DNA of 64,000 nt from Deltaproteobacteria bacterium (GCA_900299195.1 OMIX01000033.1:1-64000); one strand, 5' to 3'. Positions 16,657-25,973 are shown, counted from the first letter of the stretch. The notes: a model not told the origin generated them from the sequence alone. Program-made: numbers and translations.

Positions 16657-17648
16657 ACTCCTTGATCATTCCGATTTACAAAAATGAATCTTCGCTTGGA
16701 AAAGTAATTGAAGTGTGCGCTTGGATTCATCAACGGCTGAATCAGTCGCTTGAGGTGGTTTTCGTAGTTGATGGAAGTCCAGACGAATCGATAAAAATCT
16801 TAAAAAAGCATACAGAGTCCGTCTGCTTTCAGTATCAGATTGTTGAATTGTCCAGAAATTTTGGTTCTTTTGCAGCTATAAAAAAGGGTTTGGAATTAGC
16901 TCGAGGAGAAAACTTTGCGGTTATGGCGGCTGACCTTCAGGAGCCCCCGGAAATTATCCTTGAATTTTTTGGGGAGCTTCAAGCTGGCGACAGTGATGTG
17001 GTGCTAGGGAGTCGTGAATCAAGAAAAGATCCCTTAATATCCCGGTTGTTTTCAGAAGTCTTTTGGTTGGTTTATAGAAAAATGATTCAACCTGAAATGC
17101 CTAAAGGTGGCGTTGATATTTTTGGGTGTAACAAAATTTTTAGAAATTATTTGATTCAATTAAATGAGTCTCATTCCTCTCTGGTGGGATTGATCTTTTG
17201 GATGGGATTTAAAAGAAAAATAATTCCTTACTGCCGAAAAGAAAGAGGCCATGGCAAAAGTGCTTGGACGGTAAGAAAAAAAATAAGGTATATGCTAGAC
17301 AGTATTTTTTCTTTTACCGATCTTCCAATTCAATTTTTGATGGCATTTGGTTTTTTGGGTAGTGGAGTTTCATTTTTACTAGGGGTACTCATAGTGGTTT
17401 CTAAAATGACCGGAGCGATTTCGGTACCTGGCTATGCAGCTACTGCTCTAATTATTTTATTTTTTGCTAGTCTAAATTCTTTAGGTTTGGGAATTATTGG
17501 TATTTATGTGTGGAGAGCTTTTGAGAATACCAAACAGAGACCACTTTCCCTTGTGAGTAGAAATTTTAATGATGGGTTAACTTTCGCAGGAATGGAGGTA
17601 TTTAAAAATGACAAAACAATTTATACATCCAACAGCATTAGTCGATGA
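16647..17648 (+). CDS. Glycosyltransferase family 2 with C-terminal membrane anchor
   Basis: The protein is similar to the ArnC/GtrB/DPM1 group, which transfers a sugar from a nucleotide donor to undecaprenyl phosphate on the cytoplasmic face. It has SLIIPIYKNESSL at the N-terminus, VVFVVDGSPDES, the donor-site AADLQEPPE, and RGHGKSAWTVRKKIRYMLDSIFSF. Two strongly hydrophobic segments follow (about residues 225-290). ATG 16647 is taken, but GGAGG at 16640-16644 is only 2 bases away from it and 8 bases from TTG 16653, which overlaps the previous stop; the TTG may be the real start. The product may put the operon's amino sugar on a lipid carrier. Confidence 0.85.
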   Translation: MSLNSLIIPIYKNESSLGKVIEVCAWIHQRLNQSLEVVFVVDGSPDESIKILKKHTESVCFQYQIVELSRNFGSFAAIKKGLELARGENFAVMAADLQEPPEIILEFFGELQAGDSDVVLGSRESRKDPLISRLFSEVFWLVYRKMIQPEMPKGGVDIFGCNKIFRNYLIQLNESHSSLVGLIFWMGFKRKIIPYCRKERGHGKSAWTVRKKIRYMLDSIFSFTDLPIQFLMAFGFLGSGVSFLLGVLIVVSKMTGAISVPGYAATALIILFFASLNSLGLGIIGIYVWRAFENTKQRPLSLVSRNFNDGLTFAGMEVFKNDKTIYTSNSISR

Positions 17649-18384
17649 AGGGGTAGAGTTTGGTGATAATGTTTCGATAGGTCCTTATACAATTATTCAT
17701 AAAAGCGTCAAAATTGGTGATAACACTGTTGTGGAATCTCATTGCGAGCTTGGACACCCAGCAACCAGAAAGGAATATTCAACAGAACTGGTGATTGGTG
17801 ATGATTCCTTAATCAGATCTCATAGCATATTTTATCTTGGGTCTGAATTTAAAAAGGGGTTGGTTACGGGACATCGCGTAACAGTAAGGGAAAAAACAAA
17901 AGCGGGCTGTAATTTTCAAATAGGGACATTAAGTGATATTCAGGGACACTGTACTATAGGTGACTTTGTAAGGCTTCATAGTAATGTTCATATTGGTCAG
18001 CAGGCTAATATTGGGGACTTTGTTTGGATTTTTCCTTATGTTGTATTAACCAATGACCCAACTCCACCAAGCAATACCCTCAAGGGAGTAACCATTGAGC
18101 AGTACGCAGCTATTTCCACTATGTCGGTAATTCTGCCGGGAATTACTGTGGGGGAGGGCGCTTTGGTTGGGGCACATAGTTCAGTAACAAAGAATGTTGA
18201 AGCTAATACGGTGGTTGTTGGTTCTCCTGCCAAAGCTATTTGTTCTACTTCTCAAATCCAATTAAAAGATGGATCAAATCAACCAGCTTATCCTTGGAGA
18301 AGACATTTTCATCGTGGGTATGAACAACGAATTGTTGATAGATGGCTAACAGAGTTTCCAAATGAGAAAAAACATGAAAGCTAA
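17608..18384 (+). CDS. Left-handed beta-helix (hexapeptide) acyltransferase
   Basis: The 258-residue protein is built of hexapeptide repeats ([22 protein letters not shown] and many later turns), the fold of LpxA/WbbJ-type acyltransferases that use acyl-CoA or acyl-ACP. Repeats run from residue 8 to about 205, then a polar helical tail. It begins with [18 protein letters not shown], as LpxA-like enzymes do. In this operon it probably acylates an amino sugar, although the next gene also has such a domain. Its start lies 41 bases inside the glycosyltransferase gene and its end overlaps the next gene by 23 bases. Confidence 0.85.
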   Translation: MTKQFIHPTALVDEGVEFGDNVSIGPYTIIHKSVKIGDNTVVESHCELGHPATRKEYSTELVIGDDSLIRSHSIFYLGSEFKKGLVTGHRVTVREKTKAGCNFQIGTLSDIQGHCTIGDFVRLHSNVHIGQQANIGDFVWIFPYVVLTNDPTPPSNTLKGVTIEQYAAISTMSVILPGITVGEGALVGAHSSVTKNVEANTVVVGSPAKAICSTSQIQLKDGSNQPAYPWRRHFHRGYEQRIVDRWLTEFPNEKKHES

Positions 18385-19318
18385 TTTTAAATCTGCCGTG
18401 ACACAGGTTGGGAATATAGAATCCAAAAATCAATTGGGTAGCTTGGTGAAAACCCTTTCAGGAGTGCGAATAGGTAGTTCTTGCGAGATTGATGATGGTG
18501 TTTTTATTGAAAATGACGTTGTGATTGGCGACCGTGTCACCATTAAATGCGGAGTCCAACTGTGGGATGGCATTACATTGGAGGATGATGTTTTTGTGGG
18601 GCCCAATGCAACTTTTACTAACGATAAGTGGCCTAGGAGCAAAGTTTATCCAGCAGAATTTTCTAAAACCCGTGTTTGTAAAGGGGCTTCTATTGGAGCC
18701 AATGCGACTATTCTTCCAGGGGTGACCATCCACATGAATGCGATGGTGGGGGCAGGGGCAGTAGTTACGAAAGATGTTCCACCGTATGCTAAGGTGGTGG
18801 GAAATCCAGCAAGAATTGTAGGTTATGTAGAATCTTTTTCTCTTCCGAAACTCGAGGTCGTGGAGCAGTCTAAGAATTCAGTAAAATCAAGTAAAGTTCG
18901 TGGGATTAAAGTCGATAAATTACCGCTGATCAGTGATATTCGAGGGGATCTATCAGTAGCTGAATTTGAGCGAGTTATTCCTTTCCAGGCCAAACGTTAT
19001 TTTCTCGTGTTTAATGTTCCAGGGAAACATGTGAGGGGTGAGCATGCCCACAAAATTTGCAAGCAATACCTTATTTGTGTGAAGGGTTCCATCAAAGTCA
19101 TGGTCGATGATGGAAAGAATCGAGAAGAGCACTTGTTAAACTCACCTAATCTTGGTCTGTTTGTCCCTAATATGATTTGGGCCACTCAGTATCAGTACAG
19201 TTCAGATGCTATTTTACTTGTATTTGCATCAGACTATTATGATGCAGGTGACTACATTAGAGATTATCAAAGTTATTTTAATTTAGTTAATCAAATGTCG
19301 ATTAGAGAAGTTGCGTAA
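18362..19318 (+). CDS. Bifunctional WxcM-like protein: hexapeptide acyltransferase plus sugar 3,4-ketoisomerase
   Basis: The 318-residue protein joins two domains. Residues about 20-155 are hexapeptide repeats ([22 protein letters not shown] ... [15 protein letters not shown] ... [14 protein letters not shown]), as in sugar N-acetyltransferases. Residues about 178-318 are a cupin of the FdtA/QdtA/WxcM type, with [35 protein letters not shown] and [13 protein letters not shown]. FdtA-like enzymes isomerise dTDP-4-keto-6-deoxyglucose to the 3-keto sugar, the substrate for 3-amination. With the aminotransferase this gives a route to a 3-acylamino-3,6-dideoxyhexose. Two start ATGs are possible (18362 and 18374). 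The dTDP-glucose synthesis genes are not in the window. Confidence 0.88.
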   Translation: MRKNMKANFKSAVTQVGNIESKNQLGSLVKTLSGVRIGSSCEIDDGVFIENDVVIGDRVTIKCGVQLWDGITLEDDVFVGPNATFTNDKWPRSKVYPAEFSKTRVCKGASIGANATILPGVTIHMNAMVGAGAVVTKDVPPYAKVVGNPARIVGYVESFSLPKLEVVEQSKNSVKSSKVRGIKVDKLPLISDIRGDLSVAEFERVIPFQAKRYFLVFNVPGKHVRGEHAHKICKQYLICVKGSIKVMVDDGKNREEHLLNSPNLGLFVPNMIWATQYQYSSDAILLVFASDYYDAGDYIRDYQSYFNLVNQMSIREVA

Positions 19319-19358
19319 TCCAATTCAGCTTCAACGGACGATTTTCAGATTAAAGGAA

Positions 19359-20249
19359 TCAATCTGAGCTTAATCTAACGCTAGCCAGTGCACTACCTAA
19401 GATAAGAACCGCCCCTACCCATTGGGAGGTATTGAAAGACTCGCCCAAGAACAGATAAGCAAAATAAGCTGCAAAGGGAGATTCTAGTAGAAACAACATA
19501 CTGACGGTTGAAGAGTTCAGAACCTTTTGAGTTCTGACTTGAATCAGAAACGCGAGAAGAGTTGAGGCAAAAGAAAGAACGAGCATTGAACCTAGCACTC
19601 TTGCGGAAACTGGGAATTTGGGAAGGGGCTCAAAGGGGATAGCTAAAACTAAAGGGATGATTCCTGCCCAAAAGGTTTGAAAAACATTAAATACAAAAGC
19701 TGAGCCAATTTTTTGAGATTGTTTCTCTAAAAATACAATTTGAGAAGAGGCCATCAAGGCACAAATTAAAGTGAGTAAATCCCCAACATTCCAATTTCCA
19801 CCTCGAAAATCGCAAATGAGAGCAGAACCCACCAAGGCGACACCCACATAGATAAAATGGCTTTTTTTGATAGATTTTCCTAAAAGAAGCTTCTCCAAAA
19901 AAGGAACAAAAACAATATACAGGACGGTAATGAATCCACTTTTAGTGACGGAGGTATAGGCCAAACCCGCTGTTTGAAAAACTAAAGTTCCGCTAAGGAA
20001 CAGTCCAGGCCAGGCCGCCAGCCAAAACTGCTCCCAGTTAAAATATTTTTTGAGTTGAGGAACTGAAAAGATAACAGGTATCGCAAATAGAAAAGCTAAG
20101 TAAAATCGAATGGCGTTCATCCAAAATGTGCCTGCAAAGTCGAGAGCCCATCTGGCACAAACAAATCCGAAACCCCAAATGCTCGCAGCGAAAATCAATT
20201 CAATGACCGCCTGCTTAGGGGAAGGATCTTTCTTTAATCTTTTTAGCAC
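19359..20249 (-). CDS. DMT-superfamily (EamA) transporter
   Basis: The 296-residue protein has ten predicted membrane helices in two EamA repeats, starting with AVIELIFAASIWGFGFVCARWALDF and ending with LGESFNTSQWVGAVLILGSALASV. Members export amino acids, metabolites or nucleotide sugars; the substrate here is unknown. It is the last gene of a minus-strand run, 9 bases after the carboxypeptidase stop, so it may be co-transcribed with the envelope genes upstream. A 7-bp inverted repeat (19345-19351 with 19361-19367) overlaps its stop codon but has no T-run. Confidence 0.85.
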   Translation of the reverse strand: MLKRLKKDPSPKQAVIELIFAASIWGFGFVCARWALDFAGTFWMNAIRFYLAFLFAIPVIFSVPQLKKYFNWEQFWLAAWPGLFLSGTLVFQTAGLAYTSVTKSGFITVLYIVFVPFLEKLLLGKSIKKSHFIYVGVALVGSALICDFRGGNWNVGDLLTLICALMASSQIVFLEKQSQKIGSAFVFNVFQTFWAGIIPLVLAIPFEPLPKFPVSARVLGSMLVLSFASTLLAFLIQVRTQKVLNSSTVSMLFLLESPFAAYFAYLFLGESFNTSQWVGAVLILGSALASVRLSSD

Positions 20250-20258
20250 ATCGGTCTT

Positions 20259-21329
20259 TTACTTGATCGACTCTACAAATGTCCAGGTCGACTCTGAATT
20301 TTCTTGGATAATTTTGGGGATCTGGCTTGAGGTAGGAACTTTTTGGGTTCCAACTTCAATGCCTAACGCCCATGAACCATGCTTCCAGTGGTAATAGTCG
20401 GCACTAGAGCCTTTAGCTACATAGATCACTTTTGAAATTTGTCCAAAAACATAACCGTTGTGTTTGGCCATTTGTCCAGTTACCTGGTCGAAAAAATCAT
20501 TTTCAAATGTGGGAAGAGATTGATAGGTGTAAGCCCAGGGATACATGATCATTTCGCCAAAGGCATGAAAGTCAATACTTGCTTTGATCGCATGGGTTTC
20601 ATAAAACTTCATGATCGCTGAAACACACGGATTTGATGAGTGGTTGGAATCTTCAGGCCAGGGGTAGTCTCGGTTAGGATCAATGCCATTGGCATATCTT
20701 TCTCTTCTGACGTAGCCATCCGGGTTAACTACCGGGACAAAGTAGATTTGATAATGATCGACGATGGAAGTGAATCTGGGATCTTTTCCATAACCCGAGA
20801 GTAGACTTTCAAGTAACCCAAAAACAACTTCTACGGTGATAAGTTCATCCCCGTGTGTGCTTGCCGTTAAGAGAATTGCGGGTTTATTCCCAGAATTCTT
20901 AGATGATGTCACTTTGAGAGCCCAAAGTGGTCGTTTTTCCAAAGAGCTTCCGTATTGTTCCAGCGAAGTTATTTGTGGGTAAAGGGTGATCATATTTTTG
21001 AGATCGCTCTGGACACTGGCGAAGTCGTGATAGCCTTTCAAATCTTGGCGAGTTTTGTTTCTAAGTGAAGCATGAATATCAACTTCGAGTAATCGGGCCT
21101 CTGGGGCCAAAGCTAATAATGTGGGTGTTTGTGAAAAAGGAACTAAAACTTCATAACCCTCTCCCAATTTTCGAGTAACTTCAAACTGGTCGGCAATTTT
21201 TCTTAAAGTAGAATCATTTTTGGCGGGAACCCAAAAACTAGAAAGAACAGGATTTTTTGAAATAGAAAAAGAAGAGATTGAAAAAAACAGGAAACCTAGA
21301 ATAAAAAAGAATTTCAAAAACACCCCCAT
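20259..21329 (-). CDS. Secreted M14-family zinc carboxypeptidase
   Basis: The 356-residue protein has a signal peptide (about 1-21), a propeptide-like region to about residue 95, and an M14 catalytic domain. Zinc ligands are His159 and Glu162 (STHGDE) and His255 (DFHAFGE). Substrate motifs NPDG (202-205) and DPNRDYP (Arg220), and the catalytic glutamate Glu325 (GIEVGTQ), are all present, so it should be active. SADYYHW near 310 is typical of the family. M14 enzymes trim C-terminal residues of proteins or, like Csd4/Pgp1, of peptidoglycan stem peptides. The neighbouring bactofilin makes a peptidoglycan role attractive, but the family features do not decide this. Confidence 0.9.
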   Translation of the reverse strand: MGVFLKFFFILGFLFFSISSFSISKNPVLSSFWVPAKNDSTLRKIADQFEVTRKLGEGYEVLVPFSQTPTLLALAPEARLLEVDIHASLRNKTRQDLKGYHDFASVQSDLKNMITLYPQITSLEQYGSSLEKRPLWALKVTSSKNSGNKPAILLTASTHGDELITVEVVFGLLESLLSGYGKDPRFTSIVDHYQIYFVPVVNPDGYVRRERYANGIDPNRDYPWPEDSNHSSNPCVSAIMKFYETHAIKASIDFHAFGEMIMYPWAYTYQSLPTFENDFFDQVTGQMAKHNGYVFGQISKVIYVAKGSSADYYHWKHGSWALGIEVGTQKVPTSSQIPKIIQENSESTWTFVESIK

Positions 21330-21351
21330 TAAATTTAATTGATTTTCAATC

Positions 21352-23007
21352 TTACTTCTTTTTTGGGGAGTTGTCTTGTTTAGAGGCGGAACTGCTGGGC
21401 TCTCTAGGCTGAGCGGTCTTTTCAGACTCCGGACGGGGGCTATTACTAGGTGAGGATGCCACCCCTGTTAAAATGGGGTGAGCGCAACTGGCTTTGTATC
21501 CTGATTGACACGACTGTCTAAAAAAGTTTTCTGCTTCGGCAAGTTGATTCTGTTGAATGCTAATTTGCCCCATGAGGTTCATGGCCTCAGCACTGTGAGG
21601 GTGAGCAGGGTCCTGGGACAAAAGGTTCAGGATTTTCTGTAAGTAGGGAATTGCGCCGAGATAGTTTTTCTCATTGAACTTCATATAGGAAAGAAGAAGT
21701 AGAGGTTTCGTGGATTTGGGGGTGGATTTAATCCAAACTTCTAAAGTGGCTAAGGCTTCCGGAGGATTATTTTGAGCGAGCTTTAAGTAAAACAGACGAT
21801 CAAAAATCCACTCATCTCGTGGGGCTAAAGACAACCCTTTTTTGAGTAGTTCTTCACTGCGCTTGATACTTTCGACTGACTTTTCGCTCAGGGAAATTAA
21901 ATTAGATTCCAATTTGTAGCCTATAGGATCATCCGAGGCATATTTAGTTTGTAAATTTTTGGCTCTCGTTAAAGCTGTGTTTTTATCTTCTTCAAGTTCA
22001 GGATAATCTAGAAATAGTTCTCCGGTTTGAATAAAGAGTTTTTTGTTCGGTTCCCCGGATTCTAAAAGTGGCAGGTACTGTTTCAAGAGAGTTTTCGCTT
22101 CATCCCTTTTGTTGAGTATTAAATTAAGACGAATAAGTCGGGTGTAGGTTACTAATTGAATCGGTTTGAGAGCCAAAGATCTCTGATAGGCATCGATTGC
22201 AAGTTCGAGTTTTCTTTGTTCAAAATAGACATTACCCAAAAGAACCAAGGGGACGGAATGGTTGGGAAAAGCTTTTCCAGCTTCTAATGCTGTTGATTTA
22301 GCCTCGTCTAGTTTCTTTTCCTCAAGGAGTTTTCCGGTTTGCGAGACATAACTTTCTAAATTTCTATTAGAGGGATTACGATTTACGCTTGAAGGAAGCT
22401 GACTGACGATCATGATAAGAAGACTTAAGGAAATGGCCCCTATTCGAACGGTTTTTGGAATTCTCTTATAGAAAGAGATGTTTTTGGGTGATTCAGAAGC
22501 AGGGGATTTATTTCCCCCATTTACGGTTTGGCCGGGTTTTACTTTGGTGCTCCTTGAATCGACTGAGTCGATTTTTGCGCTGTCTGAGGAAAGTTGAGAA
22601 GGCCCTGCCAAGGATGCAGATAAGGATTTTGATAACTGTGATTCACTTACAAACTGAGCTACGGTTCCAATTTCAGTTTGAGCTTCAAACTCCAATTGGC
22701 AATCGAATACCGTATTGCCGACTTTCAACCGATCTCGGTCTTTGAGAATTCCGGTTTTTCTCAGCTCGCCATTCACTTGAACTCCATTAGTACTACCTAA
22801 GTCTGTGAATGTAAGTTCTCCGGTTTTATCATTGAACTCTAAAGAAACATGAGCCCTTGAAACCTTGAGATCATTGAGAACGATATCAGCTTGACCTCGT
22901 CCAATGATCACATAACTTTTTTTCAAATTAATAATTTTGCCTTTGTCTCTGTTATCTTTGCCTTCAATGATAACTAGACGGGCCGATTTTTCCTGATGAG
23001 GAGCCAT
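21352..23007 (-). CDS. FHA-domain membrane protein with periplasmic or cytoplasmic TPR array
   Basis: The 551-residue protein starts with a forkhead-associated domain (about 28-110): IIGRGQADIVLNDLKVSRAHVSLEF and DLGSTNGVQVNG, which bind phosphothreonine. A Ser/Lys-rich linker (about 120-178) leads to one membrane helix (about 185-202). Then come TPR repeats from about 210 to 505 (YVSQTGKLLEEKKLDEAKSTAL, GNVYFEQRKLELAIDAYQRSLALKP, and more), and a Ser/Pro/Lys-rich tail. With the FHA in the cytoplasm, the TPR part would lie across the membrane. It probably scaffolds partners and responds to Ser/Thr phosphorylation. It lies between bactofilin and the carboxypeptidase gene, 22 bases from the latter. 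Confidence 0.88.
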   Translation of the reverse strand: MAPHQEKSARLVIIEGKDNRDKGKIINLKKSYVIIGRGQADIVLNDLKVSRAHVSLEFNDKTGELTFTDLGSTNGVQVNGELRKTGILKDRDRLKVGNTVFDCQLEFEAQTEIGTVAQFVSESQLSKSLSASLAGPSQLSSDSAKIDSVDSRSTKVKPGQTVNGGNKSPASESPKNISFYKRIPKTVRIGAISLSLLIMIVSQLPSSVNRNPSNRNLESYVSQTGKLLEEKKLDEAKSTALEAGKAFPNHSVPLVLLGNVYFEQRKLELAIDAYQRSLALKPIQLVTYTRLIRLNLILNKRDEAKTLLKQYLPLLESGEPNKKLFIQTGELFLDYPELEEDKNTALTRAKNLQTKYASDDPIGYKLESNLISLSEKSVESIKRSEELLKKGLSLAPRDEWIFDRLFYLKLAQNNPPEALATLEVWIKSTPKSTKPLLLLSYMKFNEKNYLGAIPYLQKILNLLSQDPAHPHSAEAMNLMGQISIQQNQLAEAENFFRQSCQSGYKASCAHPILTGVASSPSNSPRPESEKTAQPREPSSSASKQDNSPKKK

Positions 23008-23080
23008 GTCACTTAAGTATCGGTATCTTTGAAAGAATTCATGAGCAACTCTGGAGTGTGGCTGTGCGGAGTGTTATATT

Positions 23081-23455
23081 TTAGGCGGCAATAAGTTTGC
23101 GGGGCGCGCTTTCCGGAGACCAGCGCATCAAAATATCGGATTCTAGGATGGCACCAGGTTTAATTTCAATTTTTGGACATACTAAAGCCCCAGTGATATG
23201 CGCCGTTGCATTGACTGTGATCTTTACTGAGCTAAAGACATTTCCTTCGACCCTGCCTGCAAGGGTCACAGGCCCTTGAGAAGTGATGTCCCCGTGTATC
23301 CACCCGGTTTGACCTAGCGTAAGAGGTTCTTGAGCTTGTTGGTAGACGTTTCCCTCAATGATTCCCAAAATAATGCATTGCGAGCAAAAAGAGACAGAAC
23401 CCTGGGTTTTACTGCCTTCGGCAATGACGGTAAATGAAGGAATTTCAGTTAGCAT
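23081..23455 (-). CDS. Bactofilin (DUF583)
   Basis: The 124-residue protein shows the bactofilin beta-helix pattern, IIEGNVYQQAQEPLTLGQTGWIHGDITSQGPVTLAGRVEGNVFSSVKITVNATAHITGAL, with short flanking tails. Bactofilins polymerise without nucleotides into membrane-associated filaments that localise cell-wall enzymes and set cell shape or polarity. Unusually, the first turns contain two cysteines (SFCSQCIILG). The gene overlaps the upstream single-pass membrane protein gene by 11 bases, suggesting that the two products act together. Confidence 0.88.
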   Translation of the reverse strand: MLTEIPSFTVIAEGSKTQGSVSFCSQCIILGIIEGNVYQQAQEPLTLGQTGWIHGDITSQGPVTLAGRVEGNVFSSVKITVNATAHITGALVCPKIEIKPGAILESDILMRWSPESAPRKLIAA

Positions 23456-24239
23456 AATTTTCCTCGAGGTCGATCACCTTTCGCTCGTGATGAATGAGAG
23501 TTCGTCGTGAATCAAATAGATAAATATTTAAAGCCAGAGGTCTAAGAAGTTTGGAAACCTTAAAGTTAACTGAAGCATTTAGGGTTTTTGAAAATTTAAA
23601 AGGTCGTCTTTCATATTGAGTCAGTTCCGAGCTATTAAACTCATCTTTGGTGGAGTAGCCGGGGTAAAAGATAAATTGTTTCCTCTGTTGAGTGCTTACG
23701 CCTCGACTTCCAATGCGAGGCACTTCCGTTTCAAGAATCATTAACAATTCCCCTTGGGATATCCCATTCCCTGAAGGAAGAAGTTCAAGTTTAACTGAGC
23801 AATTGTCTACTTGACACTCTGAGCTCAAACTTCCGAGGCGTGCCGAAACGATCGTGGGTGTTAATGTCATCCAAGATTCCTTTTGTGCACTTTCGGGAGA
23901 TGTTGCCTCTTGGGTAGGCTGCTTTTTAAGAGATTCGTCTGATTCCACGCTGACGGAATATCCTAGTTGACGGGTGGGAATGATATTTTGAGGGTCGGAG
24001 AGCTGGGTGAGTTTCAGTTTAAGTTTAGTCTCGAGAACTTCGGCATGAAGTTTTCTGTTGGTTTCGAGTTCTCTAAAGAAAAACAGGGTTCCCAAAAAAA
24101 GTATAAAAAATAATAAACATAAAATAGCGACCAACTTTGAACTTTGTCTCAAATCTAATTTGAAGGAGATTGGATTTCCCTCAGTGGGTTGCATGAACAA
24201 ATGAATGATCTGCTTTTGTGAAAGATTCTTTTGGTTCAT
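23445..24239 (-). CDS. Single-pass membrane protein of unknown function, bactofilin-linked
   Basis: The 264-residue protein has a short cytoplasmic N-terminus, one membrane helix (about 31-53, VAILCLLFFILFLGTLFF), a coiled-coil-like stretch (RELETNRKLHAEVLETKLKLKLTQL) and a C-terminal predicted beta domain of about 130 residues facing the periplasm (WMTLTPTIVSARLGS to the end). I do not recognise the family. The topology resembles the membrane partners often encoded beside bactofilins, which are commonly M23 peptidases, but no peptidase motif is present. It is the first gene of the minus-strand operon, divergent from murJ. Confidence 0.7.
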   Translation of the reverse strand: MNQKNLSQKQIIHLFMQPTEGNPISFKLDLRQSSKLVAILCLLFFILFLGTLFFFRELETNRKLHAEVLETKLKLKLTQLSDPQNIIPTRQLGYSVSVESDESLKKQPTQEATSPESAQKESWMTLTPTIVSARLGSLSSECQVDNCSVKLELLPSGNGISQGELLMILETEVPRIGSRGVSTQQRKQFIFYPGYSTKDEFNSSELTQYERRPFKFSKTLNASVNFKVSKLLRPLALNIYLFDSRRTLIHHERKVIDLEENYAN

Positions 24240-24293
24240 AGGGCCAACCGGGGATCAAAATTTAACGATTTATTGAAGAACTAACTAGAAGAG

Positions 24294-24345
24294 CTACGTT
24301 TGAAGGATTACTATTATTGTACCTAGCTTTTAGCATGAAACGTAG
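24294..24345. promoter_or_regulatory. Inverted repeat between the bactofilin operon and murJ
   Basis: CTACGTTT (24294-24301) and AAACGTAG (24338-24345) form a perfect 8-bp inverted repeat with a 36-base spacer in the 186-base divergent intergenic region. It could be a pair of operator half-sites or chance. Confidence 0.3.
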
Positions 24346-24425
24346 AGTCGGATTGTAGAAATTAGTTTCGAAAAACATGAAAAACCTCAGGGCGTACAAG
24401 TCCTTGTTTTTCTTGGGAGTCACAA

Positions 24426-25973
24426 GTGACACAAGAGGTTAAAAAACAAATCCGTCGAGCCAGCGGAATTATGGCGTTAAGTGTAATTTTGTCTCGAGTG
24501 ATTGGTTTTGTCAGGGAATGGGTATTTGCTCAAACTCTGGGCGCCTCCGCGGTTACTGATGTTTATCTTTCCTCTTTTGTGATTCCCGATTTTTTAAATT
24601 ATCTCATGGCGGCGGGAGCACTGAGTATTTCTCTAATTCCCATTCTCTCCGAGTGCTTGCAGCAAGGAGACAACAGGTTAAGTGAAAAAGTATTTCGAAC
24701 TACTTCCACCGTGATGGGGTTGGTTCTGTTGGTTTTGATTGTAGCTGGAGAAATTTTTGCCGATAAACTCGGGGGTTGGGTAGCCCCAGGGTATTCTTTG
24801 GAACAAAAAATACTTTTAGCAAAACTATTGAGAGTGATTTTGCCGGCCCAATTTTTTTTCTATTGGGGCGGATTAGCTATGAGTGTTCAGCAAACCCACG
24901 GTAGGTTTTTGTTTTCGGCTTTGTCACCGATTGTTTACAACTTTGGGATTATTTTGTGTGGACTTATATTCTACTCATCTATGGGAGTGATGGGATTTAG
25001 TGTGGGGGTTTTGGTGGGTAGTTTTTTCGGGCATGGAATGCTTCAATGGTGGGGAGTTAAAAAACTAGGTTATTCCTGCCTACCCAGTTTAAATTTTTCA
25101 GAAGAGGTATGGGTTCGTTTTAAACGGTATTTGTGGGTGACTTTTCCTATCATGTTGAGCTTCTCACTTGTGGTGACTGATGAATGGATCACTAAGTATT
25201 TTGGTAGTTTTCTGGAAGCTAAAGCCGTGAGTTATCTCTCTTACGCCCGAACTGAGATGAGAATTCCTATTGCCGTTTTGGGCCAAGCTGCGGGGATGGC
25301 AAGTTTTCCCTATTTAAGTCGGTTGTGGTCCGAGAAAAATTTTGATCAGTACGTGGCAACTTTGTTGGGAGAGATAGTAAAGCTCTGGGCTTTAGGGCCC
25401 ATAGCGGCAGTAATCGTTATTTCTCACTCCATACCCTTAACTCACTTTATTTATGGAGGGGGTAAACTGACTCCGTTTGATTTAAAGCAAACAGCATTGG
25501 TTTTACAAATTCTGGGCGTGGGAATTTTCTTTTGGGCCTGTCAGATTCTTTTATCTCGGGGATTTTATGCCGCTCAGAAAACCTGGTTGCCTTCCGTTTG
25601 GGGAACGGTCCTAAGTTTTGTGATGATCCCCGTTTATTACGTTCTTTCTCAACGGTGGGGATATTTGGGCCTTGCTTTAGCAGGTACTGTAGGGATTTTC
25701 ATTTACTGCAGTTTTCTTTGGTGGATGTTAAAGAAATACATTCGAACCATTGCTCCTCAATATCTATTTTCAGATTTTTACCGATTTTTTTTCCAGTGGG
25801 GATTAGTGGTGGTTATTTTCGCGTTAATTTCATTCTCTTTTGAAAAGTTGGGGATTTATCAGGCTACTCGGCTCTCAGCCTTAGCAGATCTGATTTTGGT
25901 CGGTGTTGTAGTGGGCGGTGGAGCGATTTGGGTTTTGAAGAAAGGGTTTCCCCAAGTGTTTAAAACCTTTTAA
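24426..25973 (+). CDS. murJ: Lipid II flippase MurJ
   Basis: MurJ (MviN) carries lipid II, the peptidoglycan precursor, across the inner membrane. The 515-residue protein has about 14 membrane helices and the typical N-terminus: SGIMALSVILSRVIGFVREWVFAQTLGASAVTDVYLSSFVIPDFLNYLMAAGALSISLIPI. The central-cavity arginines of the family are represented by Arg in SRVIGFVRE. The start is GTG at 24426, after GGGAG. It is divergent from the bactofilin operon and its stop is 6 bases from that of the convergent mutase gene. Confidence 0.92.
   Translation: MTQEVKKQIRRASGIMALSVILSRVIGFVREWVFAQTLGASAVTDVYLSSFVIPDFLNYLMAAGALSISLIPILSECLQQGDNRLSEKVFRTTSTVMGLVLLVLIVAGEIFADKLGGWVAPGYSLEQKILLAKLLRVILPAQFFFYWGGLAMSVQQTHGRFLFSALSPIVYNFGIILCGLIFYSSMGVMGFSVGVLVGSFFGHGMLQWWGVKKLGYSCLPSLNFSEEVWVRFKRYLWVTFPIMLSFSLVVTDEWITKYFGSFLEAKAVSYLSYARTEMRIPIAVLGQAAGMASFPYLSRLWSEKNFDQYVATLLGEIVKLWALGPIAAVIVISHSIPLTHFIYGGGKLTPFDLKQTALVLQILGVGIFFWACQILLSRGFYAAQKTWLPSVWGTVLSFVMIPVYYVLSQRWGYLGLALAGTVGIFIYCSFLWWMLKKYIRTIAPQYLFSDFYRFFFQWGLVVVIFALISFSFEKLGIYQATRLSALADLILVGVVVGGGAIWVLKKGFPQVFKTF

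Noticed and set aside
19345-19367. Terminator between the sugar operon and the exporter gene
   Set aside because: TCAGATT/AATCTGA is a 7-bp stem with 9-base loop, but neither strand has a T-run after it and it overlaps the exporter stop codon.
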